From the NCBI GenBank assembly GCA_942493315.1, contig OW818690.1, positions 3,100,001 to 3,164,000 on the forward strand: a stretch of 64,000 nucleotides of DNA. The letters run 5' to 3'. Origin of the DNA: UBA5429 sp942493315 (GTDB lineage Bacteria; Bacteroidota; Bacteroidia; Bacteroidales; WCHB1-69). Under the pieces are notes generated by a model. The model was not told where the DNA came from. It did not search any database and was given only the letters and a program-made list of their open reading frames with translations. Made by a program: the position numbers and the translations under genes. Shown piece by piece: positions 52,001 to 64,000 of the stretch. Positions within the stretch are counted from its first letter, which is position 1; each line of letters starts with the position of its first letter.

Positions 52001-55000
52001 TCATCAGTGGATTAACGGTTGCCAACAAAAAGAAAAGTTTCACTTCCAGTCGCACTTCAATAGTAAAGTTCAAAGATTTTACCGACGAAGAGCTCCACTA
52101 CTACATCAACAAATACAAACCATTCGACAAAGCCGGCTCTTATGGCATACAGGAATGGATTGGCTATATCGGGATCGAATACATCCAGGGATCCTTTTAC
52201 AACGTCATGGGCCTCCCCACCAAACTCCTCTGGGAAATGTTAGAAAAAATCACGAAAGACTAGGCGAAAGACGAAGGTAACAGGTAACAGGTAATAGGTA
52301 ACAGGTAACAGGTAACAGGTAACAGGTTGTCAATGCCTAAATTTGGTTGACCGTTTGTTTACTTGTTTTTGGCATATTATCATTGGTTGACTTGTCCTTG
52401 TTGGGGAGCTCTGAGCTTGGTCTTGGGCTAGCCCAAGACCAAGCTCAGAGCTGGGTTCCAAAATTTTTGAAGATTTTTTTCTTCGGGATTTTGGTTTTGC
52501 AAATATATACTTTTTTCGAATGAAATTGGTGACTTTCTTTGTAGCTTACAATGAGGCTTTTCGTAGTTATAAAGGTACACTGATCGGTCAACTTCTTTCA
52601 CTAATGTCTCGTAATTAGTAATCGTTCTGTAGCTTAAATAGTTGTTTTTAATCACTCCATTAATTCTCTCTGCTTTACCATTCTCCCAGGGGGCAACACA
52701 CATACTATGGAGAAAATCTTCAGTCACATCTAAAAACTCTTTTGCACCATATTGTCTACCGCCATCTGAATGAAAAATTAAGCCGTTTAGATCTTCCCCT
52801 TTACGGAACCTTAATGCGCTATTTAATGATGCAATTACTGTCTGCTCTGTCGTTAAACGCTTTGATACAGAATATCCTACAATAACTCTTGAGTAAGCAT
52901 CAATTATAAAGGTAATATAGTAAAAATGACCATTAATTTTGAAATATGTGGTGTCTGATTGCCAAACTTGATTAATCCTGGTTATCTCTAAGTTTTTAAT
53001 TAAATTATCAAAACGGATTACTCCACTACTATCTGTAGTATGAATAAATCTCTTTTTCCTCTTTATCATTAATCCTGCAAGCTTACACAATTCTTCAAAT
53101 TGATCTCTCCCAACATAACAAGGTCGCTTTTTATAATAAATATCCCTTACACCCATAGTGGGATGATCCATCCTGACTTCGAAAACAATTTCCTTCTCTA
53201 AATGAAGAATGTCCTTTTTTTTAGTGTCTCTTTGAAGGATTTTATATACTGCTTGTTTGCTGATATTCATAGCTTTATAAAGTGCATTTAGTGAGTGCGG
53301 GTATTCTTCCCTATGTTCTTGATAATGTCGGAAGGCTTCGTTTCGAACTTTTTTTATGTCTACGTTATATATCTCCTCTGCTAAATCTATCATCTTTCCT
53401 TGAAAATCTATAACAATTTGTTTTTCAGCTAGCATCATTTTCAACATTGCAATTTCTTTATCTTTTGCAATGAGTTGCTTTGTGTCACTTTCAGTTTCTA
53501 CTATTAATTTTTCTTTCTTAGTTGCCATATTACCATATTTATTTAACCATTTATAAACTGTACCTCTCACGGTATCATACTGTCTGCAAAGGTCGGCAAT
53601 TTTTGTTTGTCCTGATTCTATCTCTTGGACTTTTTTTCTCTTGAAGCTTTCACTGAAATGTCTTCTTTTTCTTTCTTCTAATGTTAAACTAATTTCTTTC
53701 ATAGGTTCACTTTTTTTATTAATTTTGTTATTAAAAAGTGGTCAACCTATTTCAGGCATTGACAGGTAATAGGTAACAGGTAACAATGAAAAATGAATAA
53801 TGAAAATTTAATAAAAGAAAACTAAAAACTTAAACCCAAAACCTAAAACCCAATTAATCCACATTAGCTTATTATCACATTAGCACATTAGCTTATTATT
53901 TTGGGCATTCCGGCACCATCTATCCCACAGTCCTACCCTGCTGCCGTCGGGCTTGTTCCGGGGTGCGCTTCGCTCCCGTACTTCGCTGCACTTCACTTAA
54001 GAAAGTACACAACCCACCTGTCCATATATCGCGGCGCTCGTTCCAGCTCGTACCGCCTTCGGCGCCCTCCACATCCCTAATGCGAAAAACCTGCGGTTTT
54101 TTGGGTTTTGGGTATTGGGTTTCAGTTATCAGTTTTGCTCCAGTCTCCAGTCCCTCGTCTCTTGTCGATTTTTCATTTCCCTAAACTCCAGAGGAGTGTT
54201 ATATTGGTGGCAAATGAAACCTCCCCCCCTTCGAATCACTCCGTAGGAGTGAAATCTTAATATGAATTAAATGAACTAATCAATCTAAAAAAATATTGTA
54301 AAATTGAAATTCTTTTTTTTATATTTGCAAACGAAAAAAACACGGTTATTCACTTCCAGTTGGAAGCTAACCGTAATAAAGAAGAGAAAGAGTTACGGTT
54401 ATAAATAATTTATAAACCATTGAAATATGACACCTATTAATAAATTTAAATGTTCTAAATTCTTAATTATCCTTTTACTGTTGACTATAAATGGTTGTAA
54501 CTCGACAACTAAAAATAATCAAAATGTCACTTTAGAAAAAATGAAAAGTAATATGATTGACAGTTCTCAGATTACACAAATTGAAATGTCATTAAATGAT
54601 AAAAAAATAATTGACACCCTTGAAATAATCGTTGTTCAAGCTGCAAACGGTTACGAATATGAAATGTTCAATTACGACTTCAACCCTATCATTGAGATAG
54701 AACTTGATAAGTTTGAAAATATTAAGGTTAAACCATTTCCATATAAAACACTTATGGGAGTGGCTTATCAAGGAGTATTTGACAAAAAATATTGCCCTCC
54801 AATTATTGAAAAAGTAGATGTTGACTTTCTGATTTTAACTCGATTCGACAAAGAATATGGCGAATTAACTAGTTCTGATGAAATGAGATGGGGATATGAA
54901 TTGAAAATTGTCAATACTGAAACATTAGAGCAGTTAAAATCAATTAATGCTCACAATTTTAAAGACTATACAGACATTGAAAAGCACATTAAAGACAACA

Positions 55001-58000
55001 TTGAAAAACTTAAGATTGATATTGAAAAGTTAAAATAAAAACGGTTTATAACAAACGCTAAAACTAAGTGGCCCTTCTCCACATTGACAAAAAAAATAAA
55101 AAAAAACTAACACTCACTGGCCAATTGTCGCTAATGCCAACCTACCGTTAAATCCCCCAATACAATGAAAAGAACAAATCAAACCATATTGACATTTTGG
55201 ACTTTAGTTATTCTTTTAAGTTCTTGTTGTGTTGGCGCAAAAGTTGATTATTTGGGGAATAATCTATACCTTTCTGAATATGATAGCTATGACAGAAGAA
55301 TCCTTTATCAAACAAAGCGCTGTGCTAATTCAGGTGTTGAGATTGTGCCAATGACAGTTATGGCAATTTCACATAACCATAAATGGATTATTGCAAAATC
55401 AGGAAATAAACGGGAACAGACAGATTATAAGTATTGGGTAATAAAAAACGATTATAAAAAGAGTCCAAATCCTGATACCATTAAAAAAAATACATTTAAA
55501 TTTGATAATATTAAAGATTTTGAGAAGTTCCTTGTAGATCATAAAATTGATCTTACATTGATTGAATTTGATTGAAATAAAACTCTTAATACACCAATAA
55601 TTATTCTCCTTCATCATAGCTATAGACATGCCATTCCTCTGGGATTGTGAAATGTGCATTATTTTTCATTTATCATTTATCATTTAAGATCTCAGGGCTC
55701 CGCCCCTCTGAATCATCAACACCCAATCATCTGCTACAAAGATCGCACTCCTACGGAGCTGAAAATTAACAAAACCCATTCATCTGCTACAAAGATCACA
55801 CTCCTACGGAGCTAACGAAGGACAAAGGTAAAAAGTAAAAGGTAAAAAGTAAAAGGTAACAGGTAACATTCTTTATTATTCATTCGTCTGTGGTCTTTTC
55901 TCGTTCCACAGTGTTTTTAATTAAAAAGTTAGGACACATTAACACTGTGAAACATCTTATAACATTGTGAAACATTGTGAAATAAATGCGGGGATTTATA
56001 TTATTTATAGCCCGCAGATTTCGCAGATCCCCGCAGAAGATTTTATTCACTATTAACTATTCACTATTCACTATTCACTAGTACTTCACCGCCTTCTTTC
56101 CGCTCCATTTCGAAGGTTTGAAAATATAGATGCCGTCACTGTAAGTGTTCATCGGGATCTCTAAGCGCTGATTATTCATAAGGAATTGATGGATGACGCT
56201 TCCTTTAGCGTCAAAAATGGTGAACTGTAAAGGTAATTGCTCCTGATTAACTTGAATGATCACACTTTCAGTTTCTGCCCGGTAATATAATGACCATTCG
56301 GTTTGTGGATTGGAAATGGAAACATCACTGCCTAATACTTTAACCACATGGAAATCATCAAAATAGAACCCATCATAGTTTTGGGCTTGATCGGACAGAA
56401 TGGTGAATTGTATTTTGATCTGCTCTCCTATAAAATCGGTTAATGGGATCATTTCGTGTACCCATTCATTTTGGAAGCCATGATACACCGGATTGCCAGT
56501 ATCTTGAAAATTTCCACCAATGAGGGAATGATTGGAGGCCATGGGTATCCAAGTGATTCCTCCATCCGAGGAGATCAGGATTTGAACAAAATCGAAATTG
56601 TATTCTAAGGCCCATTTGGCATAAAAATCTATATAAGCATACACACAACCGGTGAGATCTATCGTGTTGTTTAACTGTACAATCGAAGAATTGCTGTCGT
56701 AATAGTTTCCATTAGGGGAATCAGTTATTGAGGTGGATGGAGAGTGATAGTCCGAAGCTGTTAGATTCCACATCGGAGAGTTCCATGCGTTAAAATCGGT
56801 ACAATCATCATTCACTAAATAGGTGGCGTTTCCGAAATATTTAACAACTGTATCTGTATAAGTAAAATAGCCATTATTGACACGCACTTCAAAAATAATC
56901 GAATCCCCTTGATGAATGGTATTATCCAATTGGATCATGATGGAGTCTGAAATGGTTTCAAGAATCTCCATGTTTGTAAACGTAACAGAATCTCCAAAAG
57001 AGAGAATATTGGATGTGATCGGAGCAAAAGAAACATGAAAAGTGGTTTGGTCAATATTCCCTAATGATGTAATTGAAAATGGGATCTGAGCCTGAGTGGT
57101 GGAAACCACCGGAGCCGAAAGATCATTCCATTTGGCATAAGGGAGCGCTAATCTTAATAATGCAAGATTCATCGGTAAATAATCGTGACAAATTCCCTCA
57201 ATTTGATCCATAGCCGGCCAAAAGCCATTCCAGGAATCACCGGCTTCAGGAGAGAACTCAATAATTCGGTTTTTGGTGGTTTGTTCTCCGTAAAACCAGT
57301 CACTACTTCCCCCATTGGCAGTATAGTTGAGCACTTCATAACAAGTGCCATAAATAAAATGGTTTTGTTTAGTTAACAGTTGTGCATATTGACGAAACAT
57401 TGCAGAATCGGGATTAATAGTGGGTAAGTAGCCCCAGGGATAGATCAACATATTGCCGTAACAGTGATTGTTGATGGCCAATGAAAACTGATTGGTTTCA
57501 CATAACAGCTTGATTTGTTGTGTTTCCACTTCACTAAATGCAGATGTTCCCCGATAGGTTTCATCATCTCCATAATTAGAAGATCCAATATTATTATACC
57601 CCCATTGATAACCATAATTTCTGTTTAAGTCAACACCAATGGTGTAATTCGAGTTTGTTTTCCGATTTTTACGCCACATCCCTCCCCCATTGGGGTTTTG
57701 TGTCTGGTTAAACCGATAACCGTCCGGATTAACACAAGGAACAAAATAGAGATCCAAATGATCCACCAGATATTTGACTTCAGGATTGGTGTTGTAATTT
57801 TCCAGTAAATACCACATAAAATAGATCAGTTGTTGCATTCCTGCCGGTTCACGGGCATGAGTTAAAGCCGTCAAAAGTACTTGTGGTTTTTGAATCGAAA
57901 TTTGTACAGTTGACTCCAACTTTACGTAATACATTTTATTTCCATTCGTTGTGATGGTATTAGAGATGGGAATAGTATCACTAATCAGATCAGGGTAAAG

Positions 58001-61000
58001 CTGGTTCATCTCATTGATTTCCGTATAGATTTCATTTAAAGTCAAATAACCACCCATCGATCCCAAATGAAAATGGGATGGTGTTAATCTATAGTTTTTA
58101 TCGGTTTTAAGTCTTTTATTAATATCATCAATTGATAAATTAATATTCCTATCCTGATAATAGTTCGTCATATCAGGAATAAGGATTTCGTAGCTAAAAT
58201 GTAGTTGATCAATCGATTGAATTTCAGATTCCGAAAACTCGCCGATAATATAATCTCCTCTGGAAAAATCCAAATTTTCTAAATTGACCCCGGCTTTTGC
58301 GAGAAGGGTTAGTTGATTCCAATCCGGAATAGTAATTTTAATTTTGGAATAAATTTCGTTATTTTGTCCATAAAAAAACAAAAAACAGAAAAGAAAAACA
58401 GGAAAGAGGATCGATTTTTTCATAAGAAATATATCATAAGATTATGGAGTGCAAATATAAGAACATTAATGGTTCCATCATTCAAAATTTATGCAAAATT
58501 CAATGTTGGAAGCTAAAAATGTTGTATATTTGCAAATCAAAACAAAGGGTCAACTGTTCCTTCCTTTTTTTGGTAGTTAATTTATGAGATCAAGACAGTT
58601 GGCAGATTTGTATTTTTTTTAAATTTGATTAACTACAATCGTTATTTTTTTATTTCATTAAATATAGCATGAAAAAACTATTTACTTTACTTTTATTATT
58701 TTCAATAATTCATACTTTCGCTCAAAACCTGAAATGGGATTCCGTAAATGAACTTGAAGAAAAAATCTTTAACACTTCTTTGGGTGTTTCAGGTGAATAT
58801 ATTGGGGATGTTTCCGGTTTTCAATATTATATTTATCACCATCCTAAAAATCAATTTATCATTAATGAAGAGATCGTTTTTAGCATCATTAAAGTGCAGA
58901 ATAATAAAGTAATTCAATCTACCGAATTTTTTGATAAAAAATATAATTTACTTAAAATCACCTTGATAAATTCAAAAATTTGCGTTTTATTTATTGATGA
59001 TTCAGATAAAAATACTCCTACTGTTAAAATTGACTATTATGACCCCAATACTCTTATATTTGAAAAAACTTCAATATTATACTCCTTCAAAACCATTGAA
59101 AAAAATATTAGTTTAAAAAAAATAGTGTTTTCAGAAGATCGTTCAAAATTTGCGATTTTATCTCCTGCCATTAATCCTAAGAATGATAGAGGATGTTTGC
59201 TTTTTAAAGCATTTGACATTCAATTGAATCCAATATTTGAATCTTATTTTTCTGTTGATTTTGAAGGAGCCAATACATTAGGTGATTTTCTCATTAGTAA
59301 TGAAGGAATTATTTATTTTAATATTAACAATTTCCACGCTACAGATGATGTAGATATTTTTAAAAACATCTATTTCAATAAGGTATCAACTGATGAAATA
59401 AGAACCGTTAAATATGAGATTCCAAGTGATTTTACTTTTCAGGATATGAAATTCACTTCAGGAATAAATCAACAGGGATATGTTAGATTTTTAATTACAG
59501 AAAAGGAAAAAATCACTTTTTATGCACTTGATTTTAGTACTGAAGAGATTAGCGATGTAATCCATTTTGAAACACCTGTCGGATTTTGGAAAATTGAGAA
59601 ATGGAATACTTTTAAAAATGGCAATTCTGTTTTATTGCTTGCAGACAAAGGGATCACCTTTTATTCTTCTCAAGCTGGACAAACTTATGTCTATTGGAAT
59701 CGTAACTTATTAGCTCTTCATTTTAACGAATCCGGAAATGATTTAATCAAGCAAGATACAATATTTAGACATTTTGTTGATTATGAAAGGTTTAAATCGG
59801 TAGAAGGAAATTTAAAATCTTCTTTATTCTTTATTCCAACTGATCATTCCATCTCTTTTTTATACAATACAAATCCAAAAGTGAACAAGGATAATAGTTC
59901 AACATTTTATGATCGGGTTGGGACACCAAAGCCAATCACTAAAATGTGCACCATTTCTGATGACGGTGAGATAACAAACAGTTTAGTATTTAATTCTGAA
60001 CAAGAAGGAGGTGTGTTTATTCCAAGTTTTTCTTTTATTCATTCTGATTTAAGTATAAACATTTGTAAATCCTTTAAGAAAAAAATTGTATTTGGTAATT
60101 TTAATTTTTAAATATATGAAAAAACTATTTTTTTTAATCTACGTTCTTTTATGCACAAATTTTGGATTTAGTCAATCCATTAATTGGGGTTTAACAACAA
60201 AAACTCTCGAAAGTTTCAGTTTCAATTGGTACAGTAAATCTGCAACTTATGTTGGAAATATAAACGGATTTGATTATTATGTTTATTACAGGAGGGCAAA
60301 AAGTCCTGTTATACTATCTGACAAAATCAATATAGCTTTGGTAAAAGTTAAGGATAATCAAGTTATTCAGTTCACAGAATTCGTCAAAAAAGATTATTTA
60401 AAAATCAATTTTCAAATCGTAGAAAATAAAATTGGGGTCGTTTATCTTGAACGTGGTCTTGATAGTACCAGGGATGTGAAAATTGATTATTTTGACCCTG
60501 ATCTTCTAACTATTCAAAGAACTCAAACACTCTATTCTTACAAGTGCTATATAAATTTTAATGCTTATGCTAAATTTGCAGTTAGTGAAGACAAAAAAAC
60601 ATTTGCAATCATGACTTTTGCAATAATGCCTGATTCTAAAACTACCGGACTTTTAATTAAAACTTTTGATAATCAGTATAATGAGAAAAATGAGATCTAT
60701 ATAGAGGATGAACATAAATTTTATAGATTATATGAACAACTGAATGTAAATAATGACGGATCCGGATATGTTGTCATTTCAGATTATGTAGTTGAAAAGA
60801 ATAGTTATTATTTAGATTACATTGAAATTATAAAATATCATGATAATGATTATGCCAAAGTAAAATATGAAGAAAAGAATATGTCTGATTTAATTAGTTC
60901 TTACGTCATTCAAACCGGAAAAGAGAGTGCAAAGTTTGTTTTATCAACCAAGGAAAATCTGAAAATTTTTGATTTAGATTTTAGCGGTGACAATGTAACG

Positions 61001-64000
61001 GAATCTAATTCTTATGCACTCAAATCGGGTAACTGGATGATTGATAAAGTTCTAAAATTAGACAATGGAAATCTATTTTTCTCTGTGGCAAACCGTGGAA
61101 TGGAAATATTTTCATCTTCTAACAGCAGAACCATTGTTTATTATAACAAAAGCTATCATTTTTATTGTTTTGATGCTACAATGGATAATTTAATATATGA
61201 TATGAAATCAGGAAGATATTACAGTGTTAATGAAGGGATTCAATCACCTGATGGTTATTTGACAGTTCCAACATTTTATGATCAAAAAGATAATAACGTA
61301 ACCATGATCTACAATTCTGATGAGGATTATCCTGAAGATCATACAGAAAAGAATGGAGAAGATGATCGCATCATTACTACTTCTGCTACCGAAACTTCCT
61401 TACTTCAAAAAACAGTTATTGATGAAACAGGATTTGTAAAAACAACAACATTGACCAACAGTTCTGATGAAAAAGGGATTTTCGTTACTCCTTTTATCCA
61501 TGTAACAGAAGATGGAAAAATCATGATTGCTAAAATCAATAACAAAAAAATCACATTTGGATCTATTAATTATTAAATAAATTAGTCATTTTAAACAATT
61601 AAAAATTATTGACATGAAAAAATTAGTATTTATTTTTATGGGCTTACTTTTGACTTTCACAAGTCAGGCTCAACTTGCAAAATGGGGTCCTGTTTTAAAA
61701 TTGGAAGAATATGTGATCAATGGGAATCAAAACATTCATGGTAAATACCTTGGGGAGATTAATGGTACCGATTATTACACTTATTATTCCCGTAAACCAA
61801 AATTAGTAACTTTAGAAGATACAAGATTTGCATTTCTTGCTGTTAAAGGAACTACCATTACTAAATTCACACCCTATTCAGACAATAAATACGAATTTTT
61901 AGATATTTGCATTGCAAATGATCAAATTTGTGTTACTTATGAAACTGGTGAGAAAAAAGCAAAACGTGTGATTAAAGTGGACTATTACAGTCCTGCTACT
62001 CTAAAAAAAATCAAAACTGTGAATTTATATGATTTTGATCCTATTGACAAAGTAGATCCATACATCAATATTTTTCATTCTGAAAATAAAGAGTTTATTG
62101 GGTTGATGGCTAATGGTAAAAATCCAAATACCGGAAATGGTACTATTATTGTTAAAACGTACAATAACAAAATGGAAGAACTTTGGACAAGTTATTATGA
62201 TTATAACGGAAACGGATATCCTGAAATTGGAGATATGATTATAACTAACAGCGGAAACGTCATTCTTAATTTTATGAAATATCAGGACAAAGATAAAGAA
62301 AGACTTCAATCTTTTTATTTTGTTCAGGTATCTGATGAGCGTATTGCTGAATTAGAATATCAATTGAAAGAAAAATTCAATATGGTTGACTATAAAATTG
62401 GTGAATACAAAAACAATCAGAATCTTTTTGTTTATACAAATGACATAGAGGTAAATGGATTAAAGCTTGATTTTTCGAATGAACAGATCAGCAATATTTT
62501 CACATATCAAACCTATGAAGGAAATTGGAAAATTGAAAAAATCATCGATTTAGGAAATGGAAAATATACTGCTGCATTACAAAATAGAGATATGGCAACT
62601 TATGTTGTGAGAAATTCGAATGGAGCGATGACTACAACTTTCTTTTACTGGAACAGAAGTTTTCTATTCTTAGGAATTAATGGTGAAAATGATGAACTCA
62701 TTTATAAGAAAAATCTAGGTAGAAAATACAACCATATTCAAGGAATTCCATCTTATGAACAAGAGATTACTATGGATCCTTACTTTTTTGTAAAAGATGG
62801 AGATATCCATGTGGTTTATAATACTGATAAAAATACAGAAGATAAAGTTTCCAATAAAAAAGAAAAACCAACTATCATACCCGGACTTGTAATGGGAACG
62901 ATGAAACCGGTCACAAAAATGGCTATCATTTCTGAAGATGGGGGCGTTCAGGTTAAAACATTATTCAGCTCTAAAACAGATAAAGGAATATTCCTTGCCA
63001 GACTATCTCATTTGAATAGTGATCAGGATCTGATTATTGTTAAAGCTAAATATAAAAAAACGGCAGTGGGAAAAGTGAATTTATAACCATCTATTTTTAT
63101 AAAAAGGGGAAATTTATTTCCCCTTTTTTTATGTTTACTAAAAAAGCAATCCAGAAATTGAAACCCTGGTACCAATTAGAAAATCCTTAAAATATTTATT
63201 TTCTGCATTTTCTAAAATATGGGGTCTCAAAGTATTAAATAGATTAAAAATATCATTCGTCAATCCAAAGTAGGTTCCCCATGAAAGTCTTACTCTATTC
63301 CCTATCATGTAATCATAACCTATTTCAACATTTAGACTATAAATATTTGAATGTAAAACTCCAAAAGTATGTGCATCAATCCGGATAGCATTCCAATCAA
63401 ATTTTAACTTCAAAAATGGACCATAAGGAGCATGACCATGTTTAAAAAGGTATTGTTTAAAGAAAATATTAAAGCCAATTCCATTATTTACCAATGGATT
63501 TGGGAGTGAATCCTGATACATATATTCAATGGTCTCTGAAGGATCAAATTTAAAACTAAAAAGATTTAATGCAACACCTACAGAACTTTTTTTACCAATA
63601 ACATATTCAATTCCGGGACTAAATATCAGGCGGGGAATAAATATGGCAGAAGTTTTGAATGAATGTTCACTATTCCGGGATAAATAAAAATCGGATTGAA
63701 CCAGAAACCTTTTGCCTAAATACCCTTTTGATTGCGCATTTGTTACAACGGGAATTATTAGGAGGACCACCAATACAATTCTATATAAAAGCGTTTTGAT
63801 CATGGCTGTAAAACTGTTTTATAATTATCATACAAAAACTGCTTTAAAATTGGTTTCCCGTTAAAATCGGAGATATTCAAGGAATTGAAAAACACCAAAT
63901 TTCCACTTTGAACATTAACAATTACAAATTGGGCTTCAATTTTTTTACGATTAGCAAAAATATGAGCTAATGTAAAAGGGAAGGATGGCGGCGTTAACGC

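Overview
The window comes from a low-GC member of the Bacteroidota, probably class Bacteroidia. The evidence is repeated -7 boxes of the TATATTTG type upstream of genes, scarce Shine-Dalgarno sequences, signal peptides ending in AQ or SQ, lipoproteins with acidic residues after the lipid cysteine, and type IX secretion C-terminal domains on at least two genes. No rRNA or tRNA gene was seen. The one RNA gene I am sure of is rnpB, between dnaN and glgB.

Layout: 1-4061 holds the end of an AAA/DUF4143 ATPase, a collapsed FGE-like gene, a secreted protein, a tocopherol-cyclase-like protein, an acyltransferase-like protein and a small Cys-motif membrane protein. 4062-10325 has a GC-rich structured repeat, a GMC oxidoreductase, a possible structured leader, a lipoprotein, an extra uppS and a membrane protein. 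10326-14331 is a repeat block: four tandem 556-bp units, one cut by an IS1634-type element, with a 132-bp terminal-inverted-repeat element in each unit. 14332-18695 holds a second Cys-motif protein, an FGE-like protein and four tandem paralogous lipoproteins whose mature N-termini are rich in Asp, His and Cys. 18696-22538 is a Y1 (RAYT/IS200-like) transposase between two mirror-image arrays of about 15 and 40 hairpin units. 22539-30812 carries a galactose operon (Na+ symporter, galK, galM) behind a 1496-residue secreted protein. 31108-38259 holds a large multidomain secreted protein, a complete AAA/DUF4143 ATPase and an integron-cassette-like gene with an attC-like site. 38372-41844 is glgB, rnpB and dnaN. 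41898-44755 is a nested set of inverted-repeat-bounded small genes: two S23 four-helix-bundle genes, one GxxExxY gene, with an esterase between them. 44805-52263 has a PAS histidine kinase, a broken T9SS-cargo gene, an ABC exporter, an M50 protease, a second sodium symporter and maf. 52328-64000 has an IS3-family element carrying a 46-bp perfect palindrome, a second attC-like cassette, an M14 carboxypeptidase and three tandem paralogous secreted proteins behind a leader with interleaved complementary segments.

The main theme is accessory DNA built around inverted repeats. Short genes (Y1 transposase, S23 protein, GxxExxY protein) each sit between long inverted repeats. Two single-gene segments have the boundary logic of integron cassettes, with no integrase in view. 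A GC-rich element of about 175 bp occurs three times, and two copies fold the same hairpin from different sequences. Intergenic spaces are also filled with short-period tandem repeats. The metabolic genes (galactose uptake and phosphorylation, glycogen branching) suggest a carbohydrate-using heterotroph that secretes many proteins.
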